Shown: positions 20,520 to 31,674 of the stretch, in pieces | Numbering within the stretch: position 1 is the first letter of the stretch | Layout: every line of letters starts with the position of its first letter | NCBI GenBank assembly: GCA_032164295.1 | Contig: JAJHTX010000002.1 | Coordinates: 310,001-374,000 of the forward strand | Direction: 5' to 3' | Length of the DNA: 64,000 nt | Source of the DNA: Inonotus obliquus | Taxonomy: Eukaryota > Basidiomycota > Agaricomycetes > Hymenochaetales > Hymenochaetaceae | Translations under genes and position numbers: made by a program | Notes under the pieces: model-generated | Databases searched by the model: none | What the model saw: the letters and a program-made list of their open reading frames with translations, nothing else | Told to the model about the DNA's origin: nothing

Positions 20520-22650
20520 ACGGAAATGTAACATTGTAAACGGTTTATCATGTACAATAAATGTCAAGAACTGCGTTCCATTTCGCTCGCGAGTAAAGCA
20601 TCTAGAAATACCGAGACACGACAATATCTTTCAAGCCAATTTAACGGCATCCAGTACGAGGCATAACACGACGCATCCAGTCTGAGACCGAGTCGACTGT
20701 GTCGCCCCAACTAGCCTGTCTGGTCGAAAATTAAGGGTGTTACGCAACACTTCTTCGGTCAACCAATTGTCTTCTCTTTGATAAGTCAGGGCATGCCGAT
20801 AATAACTAAGTACATACTGAAATATGTCGCATCCATGTGAGAGTCCGCCTTGCACACTTTCATTTAACACAACACAGTCTAAAGCACTCTCCCACTTACA
20901 CGAACTGCTTGGGGCCAATTTCGTTGTAGAGATCAGGCTCGGTAAGGAGGCTCGACGAGATGCTAGATGTCGCATCCGATAGTTACCACACCCACGAGAA
21001 GTACTCGGGACCGCACCATGATAAACTTGACTGATACCAGGATCAACACAAAGCTCTAGGCTTGGCCGAGCACATCAACACGACAGCCAGATCCACGTAG
21101 AAATCTTTCGGGACGAAGGAATCTCCCGACAGAGTCCACGTTCCACAAATGCACGTAATCTTTGTTACCCACCTATGCATAAGCAAGAAACATGCAGAGT
21201 CACAGCGACTCGCCGTCGTCTCTAGTAAGACCTAGAACTTGACAAGCAGATGAACACCACAATCGCTTCGACGACCATATCAGAGCAGAAGCGTACCTAT
21301 CGAGCACTTCCAGAAATACGGATGCTTGTCCCAGTAAGAGGATTACAATTGTGTCACCAGCCATCGTGCCAAAATCAACAAAGTAACACTGAACAGTACC
21401 AGTAAGGCAAGCTTTGAGTCTGGTAGCGTGAGCATACGATTCACCGTTGGATAAGCTGACAAGGGAGACTCGGCGCAAACAGAGGCGCTTTAGCGTTGTT
21501 TGAAAGCTAGAATTTCTAGGTTTTCGTTTAGGAAAAAAGAAAAGACAGCATGAATTAATAAATTAAATAATATTATTATTAATAATTGGCTGACACGGTC
21601 ACGTGTTATTCTCACGGTCATTCACTAGACGGTGGACACGACGACTACACCGTACACGCATCAGTTCCCTAGTGGCGACAATGGCGACAGATGGTGATGA
21701 ACCTTCCCAGGGCCAGGGAATCGTTTTTACAACTGTATATTATGTGCGAGATCAGAATGACGAACTCTCGAGATACGACGTGCGATGCGCCTGAATCTTG
21801 TCTATTACGGATCAGACGGAAGGACTCTGTGTGAGCTGGACCTTCTTCCTCATTGCACTGATTGAAGCGGGTATCATTAATGCGATGTGAGATAGTACAG
21901 ACGCATCGCCCCTAGCCAACTAAGTACACCTTATGAAGGGCGTGAGACTTTGCCTCTTTGCCAACTTCACATCGAATCAAAATTTCAGTTTCATTTCGCT
22001 CGTACCATTTTCCATTCCCACAATGCTGCAGCCGAGTCTGGCTATGTATATTTTGAACCTGGTGGGTGATGCTGGAGCTCGGATTTGTCGCATCTCCTTC
22101 CGCTATGTGCTAAGAAGCGCTTAATTCCTATAGGCGCCCCTCGACATCGTCACTCAATAATATCATTCATATCTGATTTCACCTGTCAGCGTCTCTATGA
22201 GCTGCGCGCTTTCGCCAGTGCTGTCTACATGCGTTCCTGTGTGATATCTACACATATCTGTGATGATGGCGATAACCACCGGACCTAGGATTCCTTTTCC
22301 GTCGTTAGTCGCCGTGAAAAGTGCAGTGTATACCAGGGACCTCGGATTCGTTCCTACCTTTTCAACTCACCTCCTTTCACCGGTATTGGGGTCAATGGTT
22401 TAGTTTCATGCTTTTCGAGGAGGTTACTTTACCAATTCACGTATATATACGGAGTATAGGAGACAACGAGTCAGCGCATAGTCCCCTTCATTCATTCCAG
22501 CCAGCAGTACGTACCACGCTCCCCTTTCTCAAAATCCAAGTTAATCATCTTCCTGTGACTCAGTGCCCAGAGATCTCCGCGAAAAGGTATTCCAATATTG
22601 CTACAAACATCTCTCACTTGACCGCAACAATTCCACTTTCCGTTCCGTAG
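20520..22650. other. Unresolved intergenic stretch
   Basis: Several short frames are open on both strands, including a plus frame from an ATG at 21681 (about 37 codons, MATDGDEPSQGQG) and minus frames at 20631-20975 and 21200-21478. None links to others by splicing or resembles a known family. The start exon of the STN1-like gene may lie in the right half. Confidence 0.3.
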
Positions 22651-24089
22651 GACGACTCTGCCACGCCTCTCACATTGAAGCAAGTCTTTCGAGCTTCGCG
22701 GATCCACAGCGAGGCTCCGTGGATACTTGATGGGCGAGAACTCGGTCTGGTTCGATGCATAGGCACCGTTGTTGCAATGGACCTGCGGGAGAACTACCGC
22801 CTACTGAAAATCGAGGATGGAACGACTCGTTCAGTCACAGTCCACATCTTCAAACGCAAGGAATCCCCCTTTTGGGACACCTTCACGATGATCATCGCCG
22901 AGAAACAAATTCAGTACGCCAGCCCATATAAAACTCACGATTACTATATCACTCACTGCATGCTCAAAAAACAGGCTAAATACGTATGCGTGTATTACCG
23001 GTTGGGTGCATGGTGGTGACAAAGGTTACATGAACTCACTCAGGGCGAAAAATATCGTCCCGATTGAAAATCCCCACCAGATTTTCTTCCATTTCTTTGA
23101 GTGTGTTCATGCGTCAAAGGTTTGCATTACTTCTAAGCTACCAACTTTGGCTGGCTAATACGCGAGATGCTCAGATATGCGCCGAGCTTCAATCCGAAAA
23201 GGAGAAAGAACTGGAACAAGCGTCTTCTGAGGAACCTCCTACTGATGCAGAGGAGAGGAAAGTGGACAAGAAGAAAGATATCGAAGAACACAAGGTGGAA
23301 CCAACAGAACCTCCTGAGGAGGACCCATTCGGCGAATCAAGTGATGAAGAAGTGGAGTACGCGGATGAGCAGGAGCCTCCTGACAGCTCTTCCGAATTTG
23401 ACGTTGTCGAAGCGGAAGAGGGTCGATATGAGTCGGAAGATGAAGGTGGACGAGCGAGTGACAATGAAGCAGAAATAGATCGGACTATGACGATCGAAAC
23501 AGAGAAGAGTGCTGTCAAGGCTGAACCTCATGTTCAGTTTGCCATACCCATTTCTGAGTCAAAGTCTAGAGACACGGATGAGGAAGACGAGTACGTGCTG
23601 GCCCTAGGATGATTCATCTCACTCCAATATTAACCTGTGTACTGTTTGCAGGGAAGGTTCAATGACGCATGAGTCACACAGCATAGCCTCAACGAGTCGA
23701 AATGAGCCCTCCGAGTCCACGCCTACGACAATGGATTCAAGCTCCAATCAGCAGCCGCAATCATCGAGTCACCCAGATCTGGATCCGCTATCGGGACTCG
23801 GCTCCCTCCATCGTGCCCTCATCCTACACATCCAGCGACGTCGGGAAGAAGTGCAAGCTGATGATAAAGAATGGAAGGGATTGCACATCTCCGAATTAGT
23901 TTGTGTCCTCAAGAGGAAGAAGAAGGGTATCGAGACATCTGAGATCAGGTTGGTAACTTCCTTTCTCCTCCGTCCCAAGAAACACGATCAACTTATCTAC
24001 CATTTCGACATAGTGCGATTTTCGAGGATCTTGTCGAGGACGGACAGATATTCACAACTGTCAATCGTAGTTACTACGACACCTCGTAA
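22651..24089 (+). CDS. STN1: STN1-like OB-fold / winged-helix protein (5' end unresolved)
   Basis: Exons 22651-22991, 23044-23119, 23175-23590, 23652-23948 and 24014-24089 splice in frame. The first carries an OB-fold strand pattern (LVRCIGTVVAMD, YRLLKIEDGT) continued by KNIVPIENPHQIFFHF in the second. The middle is long and acidic (many Glu/Asp/Ser, residues about 150-280). The last two encode a winged helix resembling the RPA32 and STN1 C-terminus (GLHISELVCVL, then EDGQIFTTVNRSYYDTS). STN1 works with TEN1, and CTC1 in many species, to cap telomeres and promote C-strand fill-in. The N-terminal exon was not found; the acceptor at 22650 is good, so a short upstream exon is expected. An RPA32 paralogue is the main alternative, but a genuine RPA32 lies at 55849. 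Confidence 0.6.
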
Positions 24090-24741
24090 ACTGTTGTCAT
24101 AGTCGAGACTCAAGCCTAACCCAAAGCCTAAATTTCATTGCTCTGCCCTTTTCCAGTCAAGTCCAGATTGAGGCAGATGCAATTGTTGCAGATCTTGTTG
24201 ACTTGAATAGATCCTGCTTCAGATTTGTATTTTTTCCCCTCCATCGAGATTCCTGATTGAAGCAACTGTTTTCTTCTGGAGCTTCTCCGCTGTTTGATTT
24301 TCTGGTTTCATCGCTTGTTGTGAATATCTTGATTTCCGAAGATCAACGTAGACTTGTATAGTTGCGACTTGTCTTGATATTCAATGTTGAAATAAGTATT
24401 TGGTCACCCATTCGTATTGGATCCGTCCGTTACACTCCTTCGTAAACACATGATTCCACGAAACTTGTCATTGCATTATCTAGTACAATGAGGGAGGGTG
24501 AAATGAAGAGCCATGGGAACAGACAGCAGGACAAAAACTGATGAGGAAAACATACGAAGAATGCATAGGTGAATGCTGGGGATGATTAATATTATAAGAT
24601 GGAGTGGGGAGGTAGTTGCACGGACAAGGTTTTGCTTGGGCCAGGCATGGCGGTATAAGCACTCTGGACGTCTAACATAAATAAATCTCATAGATCCTTA
24701 ACCTCTTCAAGGAACGATATTGATCCCTTCAGGAGTAGGGA
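24090..24741. other. Intergenic space between convergent genes
   Basis: T-rich 3' flanks of the STN1-like gene (+) and NAA25 (-). No gene seen. Confidence 0.5.
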
Positions 24742-27700
24742 TTACGCCAGGTGGCTCGTAACCACCTTCGTAATTCCCTTTGCAACGCCCTCAAGGACAC
24801 GTTTTCGAGAATCACAGACGCGCCTGGCGACATCGAGAAGGGTGTCGTTATCGAACTAGTTAGTTAAGATTGGCAATTCGTTAGTAACGTATACGAGAAA
24901 TGAACATGAGTGGGAAGTAGAGAAAACGATGTACCTCGGGGAATTCCTGGATAGTCTTGCATGCATCAACAAAGGTGCGACGCGTTTCGGTTGTGCCTTC
25001 CTGGGTACCAAGCTTGTTAAGCTCGACAGCCATGTCTTTCAAAACTGAGGTAGACTTTTGCCGGAGGGTTCGTAAGCTTGCCGTAAGCTGCAAACAGAGG
25101 TTAGGTACCATAGCAAACTTCCAGAGGAGATGAAGAAAAAGGCTCACAGCTCCTAGCTTGTTCTGCTTTACGACGGCGGGAGTCTTGAAGCGTTGTGAGA
25201 GGAGGCCAAGTAGCAATGCTGCCTAAAGTAGTGACTTAGCTAAAACCTTTTGAAGTTGGAGGATTAGGGAAATGATACCTCTTGCGTGAGAGTCGCCACA
25301 TGTAAGGCCTCCCAAGGAAGATGTTTCTCATCGGCGACTTCCTTAAATCGAGCAGCCATGGCTACATGTCAAAATGTCAACACACAAACCTCGACAGCAT
25401 GACGTTCTCAACAAACGTACCATCAAAATGACCTACGACGATTTCCGGTGCATCTTTTACAGGCGGGGGCTCCTCACCAATCTTCTTTTGTCCATTTGTT
25501 GGAGGTGACGGTGATCCATTCGGCGATGCTCGAGCCCCCTTCGCGCTAGCAGAAGCAGAAAGCTTCCCATTTCGCTGCTGTTCTTGGGCTTTAGTAGCTT
25601 CCGCCAAAACCGTTTCTGGAGGCGGTCGGGTGTGGTCATGATATGGACTAAGCCAGTCGCAAAGAGCGGAAACATAGTCAAAGAGCACGCGCTCATCTCG
25701 GGACAGCTACACAGAGGTTCCGCATTAGTTAACAACTCTGCAAGCATGGACACCTAGCGATTACAAACCTCGCTGAGCTCTTCTTCCTTCCTTTCCGGCA
25801 GACGTTCCTTCAAGGGAACCTTACTCTCTGGAGTATATGGTACCCTCGGACGGTCTCCGATTAGTAGTTTCTCCTCGACGACATCGTCGATGTCGCTTGC
25901 AAGAAGGAATACGCGGATGTAAATCCGGAGGAACGCCCGGAGCCAGCCTAGCTGAACAAGATGGTGTTAGAACAAATGACTCGGGAGTGGGGTGTGACCA
26001 GAGAAAAAGCGTACACCAGGTGAGTTGATCAAGAACGTCTGCTCATTAAATGTGGCCTGACCTTGCGGTTGGTAGTTCGGAAGGACATCGAAGTCACGGT
26101 TGTCATGATGAGCTACATTGTGAACAATCAGGTCGGACATGGACCACAACCAACAACACAGCGGTACATACTTCGATCGAAGATGAATTTTAGCTCAATG
26201 AGTTCCATATCTACTAGGTCCTGGGAAAGCCCTTCGTGTGCAAGTCTCATACGGACGTGTTCAATCTTCACGAGATCCCTTTGCAAAGAGTTGTCTAAGC
26301 GCTCTTCGAACTCGATAAGATCGGGGATCTGTGGCGGTGATGAATTTCTCGAGAAGTCCGACAGAAGTCACTGAATGAAACTGACTTGAGTATATTTCTC
26401 CTGTGCAAATGCACGAACGACGAATTCCGATGTCTAAATACTCGTCCGTTAGTCCGGAGGGGGTCGACAAGATATAGCAAGAAGGATAACGCACGTCCTG
26501 AGAATTCGAAGCATAGATGTTGCTCGCCTCAACACATTCCGTCGTGAGAGTCAAATCGCCCGCTGCAGCAAGCGAATACGTGGAAGCGCGCGCGAGGAGG
26601 AAATGCGAAAGTGTATCAGTCTGCATTTGCTTGACACGCATTGCCCGATAGTGTTGTAAGGCAAGGGATGGGGCGGCTAAAATGAGAAAACGATGGATTC
26701 ATCGGCCCAATCCAGATCACGAGGCGCCATATGTCACATAATTAGCTGGGCAAAAGTAGGGAGAATGTCGGGAAGGCGAAGGGACATACACAGGAGGCGA
26801 TGAAGCCGAACAAGATGCAATCGGATGAGGTAACTATTCTTGCTGCGTTGCACAGCGTACTCGAGCACTGAAACCGCAGCACAGAGCCATTTTTCTTCAT
26901 CTACAGGAGCGGATAAACAATCATACGAATCAATTCTTCACGGTGAAGACTAGCTCCAACTTACCTGTGAACTTCCACAGGTTCACAAACGCCTGCGCAG
27001 CCAAGAGGATGAAGTCATCTCCAGGTTGAAGCTCTGTACTTGGGAATCCCTCGCCAAGTGGAAGCGCAGCCATATAAGCACGCAGGTATGTTAAGGCGTG
27101 CGCAGTTTCTTGCTCGGTCGTAAGTTGCGCAGGTGTAAGAAGGTAGCGCTGAAGTTTGTATACATTGATGGATCTTTGCAGATCAACAGTATTCGTCTGT
27201 ACGGAAATGTCAGTGCAATGCCGTGTCAATAATGCTGAACTACTCGCAGTGGAATGCTCATGTGCGTCAAGGAGCGACGTTAACTTCGTCAGCTCGTCCC
27301 CCTCTAGCGCAAGGTATGGTTTCAAATCCTCGAAACAACACGCCTTGTCGCCAAAACGTTCGATGTAAGCTTTAGTAAGACCGAGCAAACCATGTTCCGA
27401 CTCTGAAATATGAAGGAGTTGCACGACTAAATACCCGGGAAACTAGAAACGAGTAGTGTTACTGACCAAAATCAGAACCGAGGTTGTGCTCCCGTGCACG
27501 GTGTTCCAGATTCAATGTGGCAAGTAATGCACCACGATCTCGTCGCTCATCCATAGCAGCAAATTTAAGCAACTTCTCCCGCGTTTCGGCTATTTTCTCG
27601 ACACTCGGGTTGACGAATTGTGCCTCGATCACAGCATTAAATTCGAGCCAATTCCGATCGCTACATAAATTGACTTGTAAGAGTGCTGTTGGAAGATAAG

Positions 27701-28694
27701 TTCAAGGTAGTATAAAGTTCGTCAATTACCCGTCCTCAATCTTCTGAGAAGCCCGTTGAGCTTCAGCTTCAAAATCACGACGTGCTCGAACGATCTCGCG
27801 TCGTACCTCCTCGACTATTAGGCTCGTCTTTGCAATCGCTGTGCCTTCCTCTGTCTCCAAGAGCTTTGCAGCATCGTCGTATAGCTCGAGTGTCTTGAGT
27901 ACGGTCAAGTGAACATGTAGTCGATCTGCAGACGCGTGAGGTGGAATCTTAACGCCCTCCAGCAAGCGATGCGCGAGTTTCTGTAGAACAGGTCGCATCG
28001 TAGAAGGCGTTGATACGTCATCCGCTTGGAGCATCGCGCTGAGAACGGACCAATAGATGTAGCGGTCGCCACCGGTGTCTCCGAAAGACTTTTGCAAGCG
28101 CTGCGCGATTTGCTGCGCGGCCTTCCAATTACCGGTTCGCACATTAGCAAAGAAATCTTGCGCGCCGAGCTCCTCATTCCCAGGTTGCGCTCGGTAAGCA
28201 TCATCGTACATTGTTACTAGGTCCGAGTCTAGAACAAGCAAAAATAACATATTAGTGTCGGCTTCAGGCGACTTCAATAGACATGAGGTGGAAATGACGA
28301 GCTCAACTCACGCCTTCCCAGCGCTCGAAGGACGAGCATCATGACATTGAGAGTATCGAGGTCGGTCGGTTTGCCTGCCAACACCTCGTCACAAATGGGA
28401 AGACACTCCTCTACCTTGTTCATGCGCACGATGGCCAACGCTTTCAACGCCTGAGTAGGAAGCAATTTATCAGACTAAACATTCGTGACTCGATACCGCG
28501 GCCAACATACCTTGACGACCTCCAGGTTAGGATACTTCTTGAGGACCTTATTGCACTGCTGAACTGCCAGCTTATTCGATCCCGAATCAACGGCATCTAC
28601 AAACTACAACGTAAATAGAGAGACACGTAGTAGGAAAGACGTGTTACAGACCGTAAATAGGACGAATCTGACGGTCGAGCAAGGCGTTGTTCAT
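24742..28694 (-). CDS. NAA25: N-terminal acetyltransferase B auxiliary subunit
   Basis: Seventeen exons from 28694 down to 24742 give 962 residues, the expected size of NAA25/Mdm20. This TPR-rich protein anchors the NatB catalytic subunit NAA20 to ribosomes, so that proteins starting Met-Asp, -Glu, -Asn or -Gln are acetylated. Telltale parts are MNNALLDRQIRPIYDAVD with NKLAVQQCNK, tandem helical repeats (KALAIVRMNKVEECLPICDE, then LGAQDFFANV), WLEFNAVIEA, a central region with KQMQTDTLSHFL, and HHDNRDFDVL. Exon boundaries near 28652, 28511/28450, 28312/28228, 27730/27660, 27467/27402, 26965/26900, 26790/26676, 26495/26433, 26386/26328, 26172/26112, 26015/25951, 25769/25706, 25421/25361, 25279/25222, 25148/25087 and 24935/24855 keep one frame. 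A low-complexity Ser/Ala/Pro stretch (25480-25610) is an insert. A MITE sits 300 bases upstream. Confidence 0.9.
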
Positions 28695-28991
28695 TAACGA
28701 GATAGGAAAACAAAGGCTAGCAGTGAGCCTTGAGAGAACGGTTGCGGAGAAAAGGCGGAAAGAAACGTCGGAGAGGCGAGGCAAGTGCTTTGTGTATTAG
28801 TACTGAGTGCCCATTACCTTTGGACCAAAAAGTTTGACCGAGTCGCGTGGCGAATCATTGATTATGTAATAATTTACCTCTCATTGGACGCTTCCCCGAC
28901 AAACTCCGATCTCTCCTTCCTCCGTCCCGTCCTAATCCGATTCGTTCACACACTGTGCAGTGAAATCTGTTCATTTACAAATTTTCATTTA
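28695..28991 (-). promoter_or_regulatory. NAA25 upstream region
   Basis: Contains no reading frame of note. No TATA box stands out. It ends at the MITE copy 3. Confidence 0.3.
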
Positions 28992-29244
28992 CTGTACTCC
29001 GGTGTGAGTAGCGCGTAACATAGAGTCGATTGCGTCGTTTCAGTAACGTGTAACACAATGGCGGGTGCATGAGTTTCGAGCCTTAAATGTTATTTTGCCC
29101 AGTACACACAAAAGCCACAAGATGATGTCCTTTGGTTGCTTGTTCGGTGGCCTGTTACGCATAACACCGGTGGGGTTGCATCAATTTGAAGCGACACGAA
29201 TGTAACGCTTCCCACAGAGGTTGCCTACTCACACCGGAGTACAG
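28992..29244. mobile_element. MITE family M, copy 3 (TA-flanked)
   Basis: A 253-base element with terminal inverted repeats CTGTACTCCGGTGTGAGTAG and the inverse at 29225-29244, flanked on both sides by TA (28990-28991 and 29245-29246). The TA duplication points to the Tc1/mariner superfamily. Interior sequence (GTAACGTGTAACACA, AAGCGACACGAATGTAACGC) matches copies at 3665 and 9596. It has no coding capacity. Confidence 0.7.
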
Positions 29245-29325
29245 TATTCTATGTGTATTTGGGCAACGTTTAATGGCATACATTCGTAAGTAATAACAAA
29301 TCATTATTGGGAACATCAATTTCGT

Positions 29326-30270
29326 CTAGTTCTGCTTACTTCCACCACCTTCTTCTGTCTTCAGTATGTTGTTCTTCCTGTTAACCTCGGTCTTGCACTC
29401 CGGGACTTCTGAGACTCTAGGCTGCTTCCCATATCTTCGTCTATCCGCCCCTTCCTCCTCTTCAATTTCAACTTTTCTCTTCAGCCGGGAAGTCCTAGCA
29501 AGCGGGGCAGAAGGGCAAGTCGACTCATGCAATTTACGGACCTCGACGTTCCCGAATTTCAATTGACACCCCTCGCAGAATACACAATTCATTCTCCGGT
29601 GTCGAAACAATGCCCAGAAGCCTCCTGGGAATATCTTCCCGCAAGCAGGAACTGGGCACGGATTGGGCATGTTAAAATGAGCTGGTGAGCAAATGTGTTC
29701 GGCGACCCGCATTTCAGAAGCATTCTTGAAAGAGCATTCGGCGAAAGGGCATCTGTAGAGACGAATATCGTCCTTTATGATCATATGATTATGATGGCGG
29801 ACGTTGAAGCGGAAGTGTGCTCGGACTCGCGTATAATCGAATGGCAGGACTTCATTACAGCCATTAATCCCGCATATGAACTGTCGCGGAAAGGCCGACT
29901 CTAGTTCGCCTCGAGCAGCATCCCTTGGGGCTACATGATCGTACCAAGGCGCACCAGCGTCTATGTTACCTGCGCCCGAAGAAGAGGGTGCAGCAGAGCA
30001 ATCAAACGTCCCGTCCGGAGCCGGTCTTGGAAGTACTTCCGGAACCGATGGCGAAGGAAACGCAGAGGATGGCGGTGTACTAGGATCCGCTACTTTGAGC
30101 GGGAATAAACTTTCCTCATCGAATGGGTTCTCGACCTTGACTGGTATTTCTTCGTGTTTGGGTTTCCCTCCATGGTCAATTGAGCTGCTTTCCGAGGAAC
30201 GTCCACCAACACTGATGCCCGGATCGCCTTGTTCGTCCTCTGGCTCTGGGACTGATTCACGGCTGAAGGA
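29326..30270 (-). CDS. C2H2-type zinc-finger protein (5' end unresolved)
   Basis: The main exon encodes an acidic, Pro/Ser-rich N-terminal half followed by four Cys/His clusters: CGINGCNEV with a distal His pair, CPFAECSFKN..H..H, CPVPACGKIF..H and CEGCQLKFGN..H. The spacing resembles C2H2 fingers with four residues between cysteines. A basic segment RLKRKVEIEEE follows and may be a nuclear localisation signal. The likely role is a transcription regulator. A good acceptor (CTTCAG) lies just upstream at about 30271, so the ATG is in an exon to the right that I could not fix. Confidence 0.6.
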   Translation of the reverse strand, partial: SFSRESVPEPEDEQGDPGISVGGRSSESSSIDHGGKPKHEEIPVKVENPFDEESLFPLKVADPSTPPSSAFPSPSVPEVLPRPAPDGTFDCSAAPSSSGAGNIDAGAPWYDHVAPRDAARGELESAFPRQFICGINGCNEVLPFDYTRVRAHFRFNVRHHNHMIIKDDIRLYRCPFAECSFKNASEMRVAEHICSPAHFNMPNPCPVPACGKIFPGGFWALFRHRRMNCVFCEGCQLKFGNVEVRKLHESTCPSAPLARTSRLKRKVEIEEEEGADRRRYGKQPRVSEVPECKTEVNRKNNILKTEEGGGSKQN

Positions 30271-30309
30271 GAGTGCAAGTTCGCATCGAGTCACGTGCGC
30301 AAGTGCCAA

Positions 30310-31042
30310 GCATCAGCAGCAAGTTCACAACGATGAAAAAGCCGGGAAATTCACATATCAAGGTCATTCTTTTGCGAATTTGCGTCGAGAGCATTTATGG
30401 AAGCAACTGCGCGATAGTACGGGCCCTTAGCTGCTGGCTTGCGACTATAAACAGGCGCGTACACGTCGAACATCATTGAGCAAGACAGAAGCAAATAAAA
30501 AGAAAAAACTCACGTAGTGAGAATTCCCACTCGTGGACGTGGAGAGGCCGTTTGTGTCGGTGCACTACGATGGATGCGCATAGTTACAGTAAAAGAGGGA
30601 TCGAGACATCACACAACGATGTAACCTTCTTATATCCTTGCATTGGATGTGGCCTGTATCGTGACAGCACTGGTGAGCGGCCCTCGTGGACCAGGCCACA
30701 CAGTACCAAGACAGAAGACGAAAAGAACGAAATCATGAAGGTTTATCCATGAAGGGAAGCCAAGTGTCGCTTATTGGTGATGAGTATACACCTCTATCTA
30801 ATCGTGGTTCAAAGCACTGTCACTTCGCGCCTGCGTTGAAACTGGGACAAAGGTGTCACGTCACTGTCACGGAGCTGACCCAGATCTATCCCGATATAGA
30901 AGGACCCTGGCAAGAGGTTTGCATAATGTTTTGTGGTTTTGTGGCACTGAAGTAATTGTCTAGGTAAAAAGCACCGTCTTATTTACATGTTATTAGTCGC
31001 TGGCCAAGCTTGAGCTGATTGAATGTTGAAATAAAGTATTTT
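30310..31042. other. No supported gene
   Basis: Short frames exist on the plus strand (30552-30752, 30686-30955), without recognisable products. The first exon and promoter of the zinc-finger gene probably lie at the left end. Confidence 0.35.
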
Positions 31043-31260
31043 AGGCCCCGTTCTGCAACCACCACCGTGGCGCGGTCCTTCTGCTAAAGTAGTAGGGCTG
31101 GGCGACAATTCCAGGCCTCAGTCATCACGCGGCCATTATTTCTGTCACCTGTGTTACTTTCTCACCCGCGAAATTTGCGTGACAATGGCTGCCACGAGTG
31201 ACTCTGTGATCCAAGAGCCGCGCCATCTCTCAAGCGGTGGTTGCCGAAAGAACGGGGCCT
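31043..31260. mobile_element. Small TIR element (218 bp)
   Basis: The left end AGGCCCCGTTCTGCAACCACC is matched by the inverse at the right, GGTGGTTGCCGAAAGAACGG followed by GGCCT. This end sequence is typical of hAT-type MITEs. I could not see a clean 8-base target duplication. Confidence 0.55.
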
Positions 31261-31674
31261 TAATGTTATGAGAAACTTCCGCCAAACCACAATCCAGGCA
31301 CAATGTTGAGTACTGATGCGGACAGTTTCTCGATTTCAGCTTACACTGTAGACGTTGAGGATTGGTTTCTGAGAACAGTTAGCCGAAGGACCGGATCACG
31401 ACGATAAGTACTTATCATCGGGTGGTCAGCCACACGCTTTGTGTCTCGACACTAGACCAGAAAGAGAATCCTAAGTGGACCAACCGTCCCGTCTTGCAGA
31501 CAGATTATCACTCAAACAAGACGAATTTTTCGATCCTCGTAGACTTCATACTCATCAGACCAAGAACCTGAGTACTACAGCCGGATCCGACTTGAAGAGA
31601 AATGAATCGACGTTTCGGAATGACTATGCTACAGACATGATTATCATGCGATCTTTGTTGCCTGTGGCGTTTCG

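Noticed and set aside
23189..23518. Minus-strand Ser-rich frame
   Set aside because: Shadow of the acidic Glu/Ser-rich exon of the STN1-like gene.
29963..30430. Plus-strand frame of 155 codons opposite the zinc-finger gene
   Set aside because: It is the antisense shadow of an exon with clear Cys/His clusters; Gly/Ser-rich composition comes from the opposite strand.
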